Positions 1 to 9,676 are shown, counted from the first letter of the stretch. The stretch is DNA of 64,000 nt from Myxococcus stipitatus (GCF_037414475.1 NZ_CP147913.1:5950001-6014000); one strand, 5' to 3'. Notes: a model not told the origin generated them from the letters alone. Made by a program: numbers and translations.

Positions 1-455
1 AGCCGGTCCACGGCCTCGGTGGCGATGGCCACGGCGGTGTCGAAGCCGAAGGTGAAGTCGGTGCCGTTGAGGTCGTTGTCGATGGTCTTCGGCACGCCGA
101 CGATGCGCAGCCCCTCCTGCGACATGCGCGTGGCGGCGGACAGCGTGCCCTCGCCGCCGATGGCGATGACGGCATGGATGCCATTGCGCTCGATGGCGCG
201 CTTGACGCGCTCCAGGCCGTTCTCGACCTTGAAGGGATTGACGCGCGAGGTGCCCAGGATGGTGCCGCCCCGGTGCAGGATTCCCGACGTGGTCTCCCGG
301 GTCAGCCGGAAGTGATTGTCCTCGAGCAGGCCCTTCCACCCATCTCGAAGGCCCATCATCTCGAAACCGTGGGCGGTGGCGCGGCGAACGATGGCACGGA
401 TGACGGCGTTGAGGCCGGGGCAGTCACCCCCGCCCGTGAGCACGGCGACTTTCAT
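1..455 (-). CDS. pfkA: 6-phosphofructokinase, 5' part (runs off the left edge)
   Basis: Phosphorylates fructose 6-phosphate in glycolysis. Reading down from an ATG at 455, the first 151 codons contain the family landmarks: the N-terminal phosphate loop [19 protein letters not shown], a GGTILGTSR segment, the nucleotide/Mg loop IGGEGTL and the substrate motif [20 protein letters not shown]. The GGEG form, with Gly where pyrophosphate-dependent enzymes carry Asp, resembles actinobacterial ATP-dependent enzymes of the mixed group III; ATP use is therefore inferred. The C-terminal part lies outside the window. The gene is upstream of and divergent from nothing visible; the amidase gene on the same strand ends 81 bases before its start. 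Confidence 0.93.
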   Translation of the reverse strand, partial: MKVAVLTGGGDCPGLNAVIRAIVRRATAHGFEMMGLRDGWKGLLEDNHFRLTRETTSGILHRGGTILGTSRVNPFKVENGLERVKRAIERNGIHAVIAIGGEGTLSAATRMSQEGLRIVGVPKTIDNDLNGTDFTFGFDTAVAIATEAVDR

Positions 456-536
456 AGGACCTGGGTTCTAGCGCGCCCTGCGTGGCGCGTGCTGAGTAAG
501 TTTCGCCCGAGCGCCCACCGTGGGACACGGCGGCCC

Positions 537-1964
537 CTAGCCGAACACGGCGGGGCGCCGGTGCGTCCACGGATGCGCGGCCTCCAACTGCGCGGCCAGA
601 CGGAAGAGCGTGGCCTCGTCTCCGAAGCGGCCGATGAACTGCACGCCGACGGGCAGTCCCTCTGGGCTCCAATGAAGCGGCACGCTCATGGCGGGATTGC
701 CCGCCATGTTGGCCATGGGGCAGTACGGGATGAGCGTGGCGGCGCGGAACAGCGGGGCGAGCGGGTCATCCGGCGGAGCGGAGAATTGGCCCAGGGGCAG
801 CGCGGGCTCCGTGGTGGTGGGCAGGAGCCAGAGGTCCACGTCCTCGAAATGTCGGGCGAAGGCCCGGCTGAAGCGCAGGATTTCCGTCTGGGCATGCAGG
901 TAGGCGGAGAGGCCCTGGCTCTGTCCGAACTGGTAGAGCGCCCAGGTGAAGGGCTCGAAGAATTCGGAGGAGGGCGTGCGACCCGTGCGCCGCGCGAGCC
1001 CCTCGATGCTGGCCACGACGCCGCAGGCCCAGGCCGTCATGAAGTGCTGGCCCAGGTCCTCGTCGCCGGGCGTCTGGAGGTGGCCTTCCGTCACGGCGTG
1101 GCCCAGTCCCTCGAGCCTTCGCGCGGTGGCGGTGACGGCGGCGAGGCACTCGGGGTGGATGGGGGCGCCCATCGTGTTGCGCAGGGTGAGTCCGATGCGC
1201 AGGCGCCCGGGCGGCGCGCCGGCCTCGAGTTGATAGGGCCGGGCCTTGGGTGGGGCGATGGAGGGGGCGCCTATGTCAGGGCCCTCGGTGGCGTCGAGGA
1301 GCGTGGCGCTGTCGCGGACGGAGCGGGTGAGGGCGTGTTCTCCGAGGAGCCAGTGGAAGGGGTCGGCCAGCTCGGGGCCGGTGGGGTTGCGGCCCCGGCT
1401 GGGCTTGAGTCCGAAGAGGCCGCAGTTGGACGCGGGGCCTCGGATGGAGCCGCCGCCATCGGAGGCGTGGGCGAAGGGCACCATGCCGCTGGCCACGGCC
1501 GCCGCGGCGCCGCCGCTGGAGCCTCCTGGGGAGCGCGTCACATCCCACGGGTTGCGGCAGGGACCGTGGAAGGTGCCTTCGGTGGTGGGCAACAGGCCCA
1601 GCTCCGGCGTGTTCGTCTTGCCGAGCACGATGAGGCCCGCGCGCAGGTGGCGTTTGACGAGCTCGCTGTCGTGGTGGGGTGAGAAGTCCTGGGTGAAGCG
1701 TGAGCCCGCGGTGAGGGGGTAGCCTTCTTGAGCGGCGTGCAGGTCCTTGAGGAGGAAGGGCACGCCGGTGAAGGGGCCTTGGGGCAGGGGACTCTTCGCG
1801 CGCAGCCGGGCCGTGTCGAACTGGGTCTGCACGACGGCGTTGAGCTTGGGGTTGCAGCGCTCGATGCGGGCGATGGCCGCGTCCACGAGCTCCAGCGCGG
1901 AGACTTCTCGCTGGCGGACGAGCTCGGCCTGGGCGGTGGCGTCGAGGCTGACGAAGGGGTCCAT
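537..1964 (-). CDS. Amidase-signature family hydrolase
   Basis: A 475-residue amidase of the amidase-signature superfamily, hydrolysing C-N amide bonds; the substrate cannot be read from sequence. The Ser-cisSer-Lys triad is complete: Lys73 in FLLKDLH, Ser149 in SPGGSSGG and Ser173 in [11 protein letters not shown], with the usual 24-residue spacing between the two serines. Length is normal for a stand-alone amidase. GatA is less likely because no gatC or gatB is adjacent. No signal peptide, so cytoplasmic. It lies on the same strand as pfkA and is separated by 122 bases from the VWA gene upstream. Confidence 0.9.
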   Translation of the reverse strand: MDPFVSLDATAQAELVRQREVSALELVDAAIARIERCNPKLNAVVQTQFDTARLRAKSPLPQGPFTGVPFLLKDLHAAQEGYPLTAGSRFTQDFSPHHDSELVKRHLRAGLIVLGKTNTPELGLLPTTEGTFHGPCRNPWDVTRSPGGSSGGAAAAVASGMVPFAHASDGGGSIRGPASNCGLFGLKPSRGRNPTGPELADPFHWLLGEHALTRSVRDSATLLDATEGPDIGAPSIAPPKARPYQLEAGAPPGRLRIGLTLRNTMGAPIHPECLAAVTATARRLEGLGHAVTEGHLQTPGDEDLGQHFMTAWACGVVASIEGLARRTGRTPSSEFFEPFTWALYQFGQSQGLSAYLHAQTEILRFSRAFARHFEDVDLWLLPTTTEPALPLGQFSAPPDDPLAPLFRAATLIPYCPMANMAGNPAMSVPLHWSPEGLPVGVQFIGRFGDEATLFRLAAQLEAAHPWTHRRPAVFG

Positions 1965-2086
1965 GGGTGGACTCTACCCCGTTCCCTGGATGCCCCCGCA
2001 CGTGGGCTTCGGCGCGGGTGACGCGTTGCGTTTGTCGAGTAGTGGATGCTCGCGAGCTCGTGGCTTGCGGTGAGGTGTGTGTGGGC

Positions 2087-3733
2087 TCAGTAGGGCTGGG
2101 CGCGAGCGCTCTTGACGGTGCGAGGCGCGAGCAGCTCGCGCAGCTTGCCGAGCAGGGTGAGGAACTCCTCGCGGTCGTCCAGTCCGTCGGTGGCATCGGC
2201 GGCGAGGGCGTGGAGGCGCGCGAAGCTCCGGTCGTCGTTGGGTGTGGTGCCGCGCAGCAGGTCGGCGGTGCCGGCGACGGCGATGGCGAAGCGCAGGTCG
2301 GCGGACGCGGTGGCGAGGGATTCGCGCACCTGGTTTCGCTCGAGGTTGAAGCGCTGTTCGGCGGCTTCGGAGTCGCCGGGCTTCTTGGCGCGGACGCGCA
2401 CGGTGGCGACGTGGGTGCCTTCCGCGGTGAGGTCCAGTTCGTAGAGGGCGGTGACGGTGTGACCGGAGCCGACCTCGCCCGCGTCGACGGAGTCCTTGCG
2501 GAAGTCGCTGTCGGCGATGGCGCGGTTCTCGTAGCCGAGCAGGCGGTAGCCCTTCACGGCGGTCTTGTCGAACTCCACCTGGATTTTGACGTCCTGGGCA
2601 ATGACTTCCAGGGTGCCACCGAGTTGCTCCTGGAAGACGCGGCGGGCCTCTCGCTCCGAGTCGATGTAGTAGGAGTTGCCGTTGCCGCGATTGGCCAGAC
2701 GTTCCATCAGGCCATCGCGGTAGTTGCCCATGCCGAAGCCGATGGTGGAGAGGGTGACGCCTTCCTTCACGTATTTGCCGATGCTCTCCAGCATGGAGTC
2801 CGCGGTCTGGTTCTGGCCGAGGTTGGTGTCGCCGTCGGTGAGGACGACCACGCGGGAGACGGTGTTGGCGCTGGCCTTGCGGATGGCGTGTCGATAGGCG
2901 AGCTCCAGGCCGTTGCCCATGTTGGTGCCGCCGCCGGTGCGCAGGGCGTCGATGGCGGCATGGATGGCTTTGGCTTGGCTCGCTGGGGTGGGTTCGAGGA
3001 CGGTGCGCACGTCACCGGCGTAGGTGGTGAGGGTGACGGTGTCGGTGGGGTTGAGGCCCGCGAGGGCCAGCTTCATGGACTTCTTGGCGAGGCCCAGGCG
3101 GTCATCGCCTTCCATGGAGCCGCTGATGTCGACGAGGAAGACGAGGTGCGTGGGTTTGCGCTGGGCCTTGGAGAGGTGGCGCCCCTGGAGGCTGACCTTG
3201 AGGAGGTGTTGTTGGGGAGAGAAGGGGGAGGGGGCGGCTTCGAGGGCGACGTGGAAGGGGCCCTCGGTGGGGGTGGGTTCGGGGATGCGGTAGCGGAAGG
3301 AGTTGACCCACTCCTCCACGCGGACGGTGTCGGTGGCGGGGGTGCGGTCGCTCTTCACGGCGCGGCGGAAGAGGGCGTAGGAGGCGGTGTCCACGTCCAC
3401 GGCGAAGGTGGAGAGGGAGTCCTCGGAGGTGAGGGTGTAGGGATTGGAGGCGGTGCGGCCTGGGCGCGAAGGTGGGGGTGGGGCGGGTTCGGGGTCGCCG
3501 TAGGCGCCGGTGCCGAAGTTGCGCATGGGCTTGCGCTGGAGACTGTCGACGCCGCTGGGGCGCGCGGAGGTGGAGGGGCCTGGCGCGAGTGCATCGGCCG
3601 AGTCGCCCGCGAGGCAGACGGTGCTGGAGCCGAAGTACTTGCGGATGTTGTCGCCGAAGAACGTGAGGGTGCCCACGATGGCGAGCAGGACGAAGGTCAG
3701 GACGGTGAGGACTTTGAACGCGCGCTTGCCCAT
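2087..3733 (-). CDS. Membrane-anchored von Willebrand factor A domain protein (YfbK type)
   Basis: Predicted surface or periplasmic metal-binding adhesion-type protein of about 548 residues. The chosen ATG at 3733 is followed at once by Lys/Arg and a hydrophobic segment (residues 5-27), so an N-terminal anchor fits; a reading frame open up to 3877 would add 48 unlikely residues and overlap the upstream gene. After a Pro-rich linker comes the VWA N-terminal region (EDSLSTFAVDVDTASYALF), then the VWA domain from about residue 196 with a MIDAS site: DISGS at 202, Thr in GGGTNMGNG and Asp in LTDGDTN. The C-terminal part matches the DUF3520 region that accompanies this architecture. Function unknown beyond Mg-dependent binding. 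It follows the HEAT-repeat lipoprotein gene on the same strand. Confidence 0.88.
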   Translation of the reverse strand: MGKRAFKVLTVLTFVLLAIVGTLTFFGDNIRKYFGSSTVCLAGDSADALAPGPSTSARPSGVDSLQRKPMRNFGTGAYGDPEPAPPPPSRPGRTASNPYTLTSEDSLSTFAVDVDTASYALFRRAVKSDRTPATDTVRVEEWVNSFRYRIPEPTPTEGPFHVALEAAPSPFSPQQHLLKVSLQGRHLSKAQRKPTHLVFLVDISGSMEGDDRLGLAKKSMKLALAGLNPTDTVTLTTYAGDVRTVLEPTPASQAKAIHAAIDALRTGGGTNMGNGLELAYRHAIRKASANTVSRVVVLTDGDTNLGQNQTADSMLESIGKYVKEGVTLSTIGFGMGNYRDGLMERLANRGNGNSYYIDSEREARRVFQEQLGGTLEVIAQDVKIQVEFDKTAVKGYRLLGYENRAIADSDFRKDSVDAGEVGSGHTVTALYELDLTAEGTHVATVRVRAKKPGDSEAAEQRFNLERNQVRESLATASADLRFAIAVAGTADLLRGTTPNDDRSFARLHALAADATDGLDDREEFLTLLGKLRELLAPRTVKSARAQPY

Positions 3734-3843
3734 GGGGCCTCGGAGTGGTGACGGAACGGCGAGGTGGGAGAGTCGTCGCACGGAGCGGATGCCCCGTGCG
3801 TCCGTCATCCGTCCGAGGTCGGTCGTTTGACCGATGGGGCGCT

Positions 3844-5229
3844 TCAGAACCTCTGGCGTGACAGCCATTGCCTCCATTCAGCGGGGGTCTCGAAGCCTTC
3901 GCCCGAGAGGAGTTTGAGCACGCTCACTGCGGGGTCTCGCTTGATGGGTTGCCGGGATGCGGTCATGTCCACGAGCAGCACGCCGACCTTCTGGAGGACC
4001 TCCGTGCGTCGCGTCTTGAGCTCATCGGGGTTGAGCTTCTGGAGGATGGCTTCGAGCAGGAACGTGCCCTTGTTCCGGTCCGTCGCGTTGGGCATCTCCA
4101 TCACATCGAAGACCGTCTTCAGGTCCACGACGGGGCGGTCCAGGTGCGTCTGGAAGGCGAGCACCGAGCGGATGACGTTGTTGCGGACACCGGCATGCGG
4201 GTCTCGGAAGAAGGGCACGAGCCAGGCGATGACCTGTTCGGGGGTGCCCGCGTATCCCAGGACATAGGGCACGGAGGCGCGGCGGTCCGCGTTGGCGTCT
4301 TCACTCAAGACACGCAACAGGGCGTCACGTACGCCTGGGGCTTTCTCGACGAAGCGAGGCTCGTAGGCCGCGACGTCGGGATGGCCGAAGCCGAACGCGC
4401 AGTGGGCCACGCGGCAGGACGGCGGCGCTTCGAAGTTCCAGTGGCCTCCCTTCACCAGGTGCATCACCTTGTCCTCGTACTCCTGCCACTGCGCGAGGAG
4501 TCCCTCGGGGTCCTGCACGTTGCCGGTGGGGGTGGGGCGGAAGTTCAAACGCTGTGAATCCTCGGCGTCCACCAGGTCCACGCTCGCGAAGGCCTTGCCC
4601 ACGTTCTCCTCCGCGAAGAACGCGATGATGGCGACGTTTGAGTAGGCGAGGTTGAAGCGCTCACGCAGCAGTTTCTCGCGCTGCTTCATGAGGTGTCTGC
4701 TGCGAATGATGGGCTGGCCCACCTTCAAGCCCAGTATCTGGGTGACGGATGCGGGGTCGGCTCGGCGCGAGCGAGAGATGTCGATGCTCTCGAGCACGGG
4801 AATGGGCATGGGGGGCTGTTCGGCCTTGGCGTGATTGGCGGCGACACGCGCCACCACCTCGGTCCAGCCCGCGTGCGCGTGGAGCGGCGCAAGCTCCGGG
4901 TCATGCTGGAGTTGGTCCACCACGAGGTAGCCCTGGTCGGCGGAGGACCTCAGCAGGGTCATGGCACGCTCGAGGTCTCCACCCAGCGAAGCGCATGCGG
5001 CGGCATTGTAGTAGGCCTCCGCCCGCGAGCTCGTCTCCGAGAGGGATTCGGCCAACTTCAGCCGCAGCTCGGCACAGGTCGCGAAGTTCTCCGCGTCATA
5101 GGCCTGGTCGGCAAGCGCGGACAGACCCGGAGAAGACTCGGCACTGCTCGTCGAGCCCGTGTCCTTCGTGGGCGCATGGGCACATCCCAGGGCCAACATC
5201 AGCAGACTCACTCCAAGCGGCTTCCTCAT
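3844..5229 (-). CDS. Lipoprotein with TPR-like and HEAT-repeat regions
   Basis: A 461-residue secreted lipoprotein: the signal peptide ends in the lipobox LALGC, giving a lipidated Cys16. Residues about 40-110 look like TPR helices (ENFATCAELRLKLAESL, YYNAAACASLGGDLERAMTLL). A middle section from about 140 contains short SRS-rich and FNLAYSNVAIIAFFAEENVG stretches reminiscent of POTRA-like segments, but this is uncertain. The C-terminal half reads like HEAT repeats (VRDALLRVLSEDANADRRASVPYVLGY, VRNNVIRSVLAFQ). No enzymatic motif. It ends 110 bases before the VWA gene on the same strand and may be cotranscribed. Function unknown. Confidence 0.8.
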   Translation of the reverse strand: MRKPLGVSLLMLALGCAHAPTKDTGSTSSAESSPGLSALADQAYDAENFATCAELRLKLAESLSETSSRAEAYYNAAACASLGGDLERAMTLLRSSADQGYLVVDQLQHDPELAPLHAHAGWTEVVARVAANHAKAEQPPMPIPVLESIDISRSRRADPASVTQILGLKVGQPIIRSRHLMKQREKLLRERFNLAYSNVAIIAFFAEENVGKAFASVDLVDAEDSQRLNFRPTPTGNVQDPEGLLAQWQEYEDKVMHLVKGGHWNFEAPPSCRVAHCAFGFGHPDVAAYEPRFVEKAPGVRDALLRVLSEDANADRRASVPYVLGYAGTPEQVIAWLVPFFRDPHAGVRNNVIRSVLAFQTHLDRPVVDLKTVFDVMEMPNATDRNKGTFLLEAILQKLNPDELKTRRTEVLQKVGVLLVDMTASRQPIKRDPAVSVLKLLSGEGFETPAEWRQWLSRQRF

Positions 5230-5340
5230 GGGTACCCCCCCAGTCGTGGTATCCCTCGACTGTCGTTCGTTTGGGCCGCCGATTCAAACCCCTGGCCCGC
5301 TGGCATGCAGGGGGCGGTCACCGAGAAGGACTCTCTGGTG

Positions 5341-5841
5341 ATGAATGAGCCGATTGAGCAGAAGTTCGAATCGTTGGAGTGGCATGACGCCACGTTGTTG
5401 GGTGTGGACATCGTCCGCGCGACCAGGGCGAACGGAGGGGAGATGACCGTGGAACGAATCCAGCTCAAGAAGAACCGAGAACTCGTCATTCATTCGATGG
5501 AGCCATCCGCGGCTCTCGTGATGTCGTCCGCGTTCGGGGCGTTGCTCCCCGCCTACGACGCGGAGGAGCGCCAGCAGGCCATGTCGATGGCGGCGGACCT
5601 CATCCGCGGGGGCTGCATCGAGTTCTGCTGTGTCGGGCCTGAGTCTGAACGACTCCATGATGAACTCGACGACGTCATCGTGGAGCACGGGGCTCTGGAC
5701 GTTGTGACGACGTGGGATGAAGAGCCCCACGAGGCCGTTGAGTACTTCCTGTTCGCGGCGACAGCAGGGCGAGGCAACCTGCTCGCCTTGGTTCAGGCGC
5801 ATCCGGAACTCGAGGCCCTGCTGCGACAAGTGAGGGAGTGA
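5341..5841 (+). CDS. Hypothetical protein, immunity-like (DUF7684-like C-terminus)
   Basis: A 166-residue cytoplasmic protein starting at ATG 5341 (MNEPIEQKFESLEWHDATLL). The N-terminal part contains the phrase WHDATLLGVDI and the C-terminal half the pattern GGCIEFCCVGPESERLHDELD followed by VVTTWDEEPHEAVEYFLF. From memory this C-terminal pattern (Gly-Cys, Gly-Pro-x-x-Glu-Arg, His-Asp, then Thr-Trp-x-Glu) recalls the DUF7684 group of small myxobacterial proteins, some of them next to toxins; this match is not verified. No toxin gene is adjacent. Two halves of different style suggest a fusion of two small domains. It converges with the next small gene on the opposite strand. Confidence 0.72.
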   Translation: MNEPIEQKFESLEWHDATLLGVDIVRATRANGGEMTVERIQLKKNRELVIHSMEPSAALVMSSAFGALLPAYDAEERQQAMSMAADLIRGGCIEFCCVGPESERLHDELDDVIVEHGALDVVTTWDEEPHEAVEYFLFAATAGRGNLLALVQAHPELEALLRQVRE

Positions 5842-5937
5842 GTCCGCCAGCGAAGGTCAGCCCAGCCGGGTGATCATCCGCGTCGCGGAGGGCTTCGCCT
5901 GTGTCGCTCGCACCGTCAGCAGAGCTTCCTGGGAGGG

Positions 5938-6294
5938 TCAGGAGATGGGTTGGTCGAGGACCGCCTGGTCAAACCACACATCATCCACCTCGCCATCCGT
6001 CAGGAACCGCCACCCAGGTGGAAGGGCAAGGTAGGGCAACACGAGGGGGCACCACTCCTCCAGGTGTTCGACGTGCAGCGCCTGGAAGTAGTCCACATCG
6101 GTACTGAGCTCACCTTCTCCCGCCCAGAAGAACCAGCCGACGCCTCCCGGCTGGGTGCTGTACCGCACGCCGTAGATCGGCATGGCCCCGGACCTCAGGT
6201 TTCGCGCGATGGCGACTCGCGTGCCGGCTGGGATGGGCGAGAACTCCGCCCCTGCTCGTTGGCAGACTCTCTGCTGTGCTTCGTTCAGCGTCAT
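5938..6294 (-). CDS. Small acidic hypothetical protein, possibly immunity-type
   Basis: A 118-residue protein from ATG 6294; the frame is open to 6558 but the extra N-terminus is Arg/Pro-rich and not protein-like. It begins MTLNEAQQRVCQRAGAE and has the ordered motifs GVGWFFWAGEGELS, LHVEHLEEWCP and LALPPGWRFLTDGEVDDVWFD. This aromatic, acidic composition without catalytic residues resembles single-domain immunity proteins common in myxobacterial genomes, but I cannot name the family. It converges with the gene ending at 5841 (96 bases between them), so two immunity-like orphans lie tail to tail. Confidence 0.72.
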   Translation of the reverse strand: MTLNEAQQRVCQRAGAEFSPIPAGTRVAIARNLRSGAMPIYGVRYSTQPGGVGWFFWAGEGELSTDVDYFQALHVEHLEEWCPLVLPYLALPPGWRFLTDGEVDDVWFDQAVLDQPIS

Positions 6295-6544
6295 AGGAGA
6301 ACGGCGTCGTGAACCCGCGTGATACACGCGCTCATAGGTTCCGACGCGTCTTCGTGCAAGCAAGCAGGAGAGACGGGCTCGTGGGTCTGCCGGGATGGGC
6401 GCGGCCTTCGAACGGGTGGGCGCTCGGGCTGCCGCTGGAACAGATGCGCCCTCTCTCTGGACGGCGCCGCGGAACCTCCGGCTATCGAACGAACCACGAT
6501 TCGAGCGATGATGGGAGTCGGATTCTCCTCGAGCGAGTCGGTGG

Positions 6545-7591
6545 ATGTTGTCAGGCAAGTCAGCGAAGTTCTGGCTGCTGCAGGTGTTGGGCTGGTTTCC
6601 CTACCTGCTCTTGCAGCTCCTGTTCCGGGTAGAAGACCCGCCGAATTTTCTGTTCGAGCACCTGCTCTTCGCCGCCAGCCTCACGCTCCTGGCCTTGCCG
6701 GGCAGTTTGGTGCTGCGCGCCGTCTACCGGACGAGAAGCGCGTGGCTGGGTGGTGAGCTGAAGTGGTTGGCGCTCGTCGTGGGTGTCAGCCTCGCTGTCG
6801 CGCTTGGTGTGGACCTGGGGCATCACACGCTGCTGTGGTCGCTGGCCAGCCTGCGAAAGGCCTTCGTCCCGCTGGCCGAGGATCAACCCCTGTTCGCCCG
6901 GGCCCCCCTCCTGTTCATCACCTACGTGACTTGGAGCCTGCTCTATCTGGCGCTGAGCCGTCAGGAGCGCCTGGCTCGTGCCGAGCTGTCACGGCAGGAA
7001 CTGGCGGTTGCCCTCCGTGAGGCCGAGCTGCAGAGCCTGCTCGCGCAACTCAGCCCTCACTTCCTGTTCAATGCCATCAACAACATCCGCGCGCTCATCT
7101 TGAAAGACGCAGAGTCCGCTCGCGAGATGCTCGGCACGTTCGCCGACCTGTTGCGCTATCAAATCGACAGCAACAAGGCCGCCCTGGTCACCGTCGCTGA
7201 CGAGCTGACGGTCGTCCACGCCTATGTCGCCCTGATGCGGCTCCAGCTGGGAAAACGTCTTCAATATGAGGAGCGCATCCACGGCGCCAGCCTGAGCCGG
7301 ATGACGCCCAAGCTGTCCCTCCAGTTGCTGGTGGAGAACGCCGTGAAGCACGGCCTCAGCAGGACCTCGTCCCCTGGCGTGTTGCGCCTGGAGGTCGATG
7401 CGGGCGAAAGCCACCTCCGCATGGTGGTCAGCAACTCCGGCAGGCTCGGCGACACTCCGCCCGAGAGCGGGCTGGGCCTGCTCAACCTGAAGAAGCGCCT
7501 GGCCTTGGCCTATGGCGACGCCGCCCGGTTCTCCCTCCTCCAGGAGGGGGAATGGGTCGTCGCCCGAATCAACATCGAGAGCACCCCGTGA
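6545..7591 (+). CDS. LytS-type sensor histidine kinase
   Basis: A 348-residue membrane kinase of the His_kinase (LytS/YehU) family. Four hydrophobic segments occupy roughly residues 8-28, 40-60, 72-92 and 118-138. The phospho-acceptor region carries His172 in AQLSPHFLFNAINNIRALI, characteristic of this family, and the ATPase domain has the N-box LLVENAVKHG (Asn265) and a G-box with SGLGLLNLKKRL. It is translationally coupled to the LytTR regulator: its TGA overlaps that gene's GTG in a GTGA. Together they form a complete two-component system; the signal is not deducible. Confidence 0.93.
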   Translation: MLSGKSAKFWLLQVLGWFPYLLLQLLFRVEDPPNFLFEHLLFAASLTLLALPGSLVLRAVYRTRSAWLGGELKWLALVVGVSLAVALGVDLGHHTLLWSLASLRKAFVPLAEDQPLFARAPLLFITYVTWSLLYLALSRQERLARAELSRQELAVALREAELQSLLAQLSPHFLFNAINNIRALILKDAESAREMLGTFADLLRYQIDSNKAALVTVADELTVVHAYVALMRLQLGKRLQYEERIHGASLSRMTPKLSLQLLVENAVKHGLSRTSSPGVLRLEVDAGESHLRMVVSNSGRLGDTPPESGLGLLNLKKRLALAYGDAARFSLLQEGEWVVARINIESTP

Positions 7592-8289
7592 TACGCGCAC
7601 TGATTGTCGATGACTCCGAACTGGCTCGGTTCGAACTGGAACACCAGCTGCGCTCACACCCGCAGATTCAAATCGTGGGGCAGGCGGATGATATCCACAG
7701 CGCCGAGGCCCTGATTGAGTCCTCGACACCTGATTTGCTGTTCCTCGACATCGACCTGCCGGGGGGCAACGCGCTGCAACTGCTCGAGCGCCTGGAGCAT
7801 ATCCCTCCCATCATCTTCACCACCGCGTACGAGCAGTACGCGCTGAAGGCCTTCGAGTTCAACACGGTGGACTATCTGCTCAAGCCCATCAAACCCGAGC
7901 GTCTGGCCAAGGCCTTGGCGAAGGTGGAGGTTCCGCCCGAGCGGCAGTCCCTCCTCACGCTGGACAGCCAGATTTTCGTCAAGGACGGCGAGCGCTGCTT
8001 CCTGGTCAAGCTCAAGGAGATCCGCTGCCTGGAAGCCGTGGGGAACTACAGCCAGCTGTACTTCGGAGCGCATGCGCCGCTCCTCTATCGGTCCCTGAAC
8101 AAGATTGAAGAGCGGCTGGACCCGAAGGTGTTCTTTCGCGCCAGCCGCCAACACATCGTCAACTTGAGCTACGTCGAGCATGTGGAGCCCTGGTCGAATG
8201 GTGGGTTGCGTCTGAAGCTGAAAGGCGGCCAGGAGATTGAGGTCTCCCGCCGCCAGAGTGGGTTGTTGAAGCAGATGCTCAGCTTCTGA
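7588..8289 (+). CDS. LytTR-family response regulator
   Basis: Partner of the LytS kinase directly upstream. I take the GTG at 7588, which overlaps the kinase stop codon by four bases and places the receiver domain immediately (IRALIVDDSE); an in-frame start at 7552 would add twelve residues inside the kinase gene. The receiver has Asp8/Asp9, phospho-acceptor Asp54 in LLFLDIDLPGG, Thr79 in FTTAYEQYALKAF and Lys99 in DYLLKPIKPE. From about residue 128 the LytTR DNA-binding domain follows (IFVKDGERCFLVKLKEIRCLEA, FFRASRQHIVNL, LKLKGGQEIEVSRRQS). 233 residues, normal length. Confidence 0.94.
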   Translation: MIRALIVDDSELARFELEHQLRSHPQIQIVGQADDIHSAEALIESSTPDLLFLDIDLPGGNALQLLERLEHIPPIIFTTAYEQYALKAFEFNTVDYLLKPIKPERLAKALAKVEVPPERQSLLTLDSQIFVKDGERCFLVKLKEIRCLEAVGNYSQLYFGAHAPLLYRSLNKIEERLDPKVFFRASRQHIVNLSYVEHVEPWSNGGLRLKLKGGQEIEVSRRQSGLLKQMLSF

Positions 8290-8308
8290 GCTGCTCGCGC
8301 GCCTCCGA

Positions 8309-9676
8309 CTACGGCGTCCTGACGCCCTCGCTGTCACCCGCGATGCGGTCGTGCATCGTCATCACGCTCTGGCCGTCCGCGCGCTCGCTGAAGGTGACGT
8401 GATTGAATCCCTCCGCGAAGTAGTAGCGGCCGTCAGGGCCCTGGTGCAGTTCGCTCGGGTCGTTCCCTGTGCGCTGGGAATACAGTCGACCCTCCCGGAG
8501 CAGGACTTCACGCACGACCCCTTGGCCGAAGTCGTACGCACCCAGCCACCTGGCCACGTCCAGCTTCTGCGCGGTCGTCTTCTGGTAGGGCTTCCCCAGG
8601 GCGATGGCGGCCAACTCCACCGCCAGGTCACTGGGGTCCAGGAACTCGGCGTTGGTCAGGACCGCGACGTACACCCGCTGCTCGGGGATGCGCAGGGTGT
8701 AGGCGTTGAAGCCGTTGATGAAGCCGTTGTGCTCGAAGCTCGGGACTCCTTGGACCTCCGCGGTGAACCACCCGAAGCCATAGGGTTGCTTCGAACCATC
8801 CGCCAGGGAGACCTGACGGAAGGCCTCGCTCAACAGGTGCTGGCTCACCAGCTTGTCCGAGTAGAGCGCCAGGTCCCACCGGTTCAAGTCATCCACGGTG
8901 CTCACGAGTCCTCCGGCGCCTTGAGGTTGGCTCATGCTGATGAAGTCCGCGTTCATCAGCTGCTCCCCCTGCTTCTGGTAACCCTGGGCGCGTCCAGGGA
9001 TGACCGCGAGGTGGCTTCCGTAGCGCGTGTGGTTCATGCCCAGCGGCGCGAAGATGGCGCGCTGCATGTACTCCGCATAGGGCTGCCCGCTCGCCAGTTC
9101 GATCAGCTTCGTCAGCAGGATGTAGTTGGAGTTGCTGTAGCTGAAGCGAGTGCCCGGCTCGAACTCCAGTGGCAAGTCCTTGAAGAAGGCCAGCAACTCA
9201 TCCAGCGTGGCGTCCTTGCGGCGCGCCGCGCGCGACTCCGGGATGCGGCTGATGTTCTTCACGCCAGAGGTGTGCGTCAGCAACTGGCGGACCGTGACAC
9301 CGGCGAGGGGGCCCTTGGCCTCGGGGTGGGTCTGGCTGAGCGGTTGGTCCAGGGTCAACTTGCCCGCCTCGACCCACTGGAGCACCGCCACGGCGGTGAA
9401 CTGTTTGGTGACGGAAGCCAGCCGCAGCACGCTGTCGGGCTTCATCGCCACCTGATTCTCCACGTCGGAGAGCCCGTAGGCCTTGCGCAAGAGGACCTCG
9501 TTCCCTTTGCGGACCAGCACGACCCCACCCGGCTGAGTCGGAGAGAAGACACGCTCCGCGGCCCGCTGAAGTCGAACGACGACCGGGGAGGGAGACTTGC
9601 TGTGGGCCACCCACGGCGCCGAGGTGGCGACCAGAGCGACAAGGCCAAGGATTCTCAGGCGTTGGGATGCTTTCAA
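8309..9676 (-). CDS. Beta-lactamase-fold serine hydrolase (class C/DD-peptidase-like), secreted
   Basis: A 455-residue exported hydrolase. The frame is open to 9892, but I place the start at TTG 9676: GGAG lies just upstream and a clean signal peptide follows (LRILGLVALVATSAPWVAHS). The sequence upstream of it is a decayed transglycosylase fragment, not part of this protein. Active-site motifs of the serine beta-lactamase superfamily are present: Ser88-x-x-Lys91 in ASVTKQF, Tyr180-Ser-Asn182 in FSYSNSN and an HNG triad in FEHNGFINGF. A small extra domain forms the C-terminus, as in many esterase or peptidase members. True beta-lactamase activity is not implied. It converges with the LytTR gene, 19 bases away. 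Confidence 0.9.
   Translation of the reverse strand: MKASQRLRILGLVALVATSAPWVAHSKSPSPVVVRLQRAAERVFSPTQPGGVVLVRKGNEVLLRKAYGLSDVENQVAMKPDSVLRLASVTKQFTAVAVLQWVEAGKLTLDQPLSQTHPEAKGPLAGVTVRQLLTHTSGVKNISRIPESRAARRKDATLDELLAFFKDLPLEFEPGTRFSYSNSNYILLTKLIELASGQPYAEYMQRAIFAPLGMNHTRYGSHLAVIPGRAQGYQKQGEQLMNADFISMSQPQGAGGLVSTVDDLNRWDLALYSDKLVSQHLLSEAFRQVSLADGSKQPYGFGWFTAEVQGVPSFEHNGFINGFNAYTLRIPEQRVYVAVLTNAEFLDPSDLAVELAAIALGKPYQKTTAQKLDVARWLGAYDFGQGVVREVLLREGRLYSQRTGNDPSELHQGPDGRYYFAEGFNHVTFSERADGQSVMTMHDRIAGDSEGVRTP

Noticed and set aside
1967-3751. 594-codon open frame on the plus strand
   Set aside because: Antisense of the VWA gene; Gly/Ala/Val-rich low complexity.
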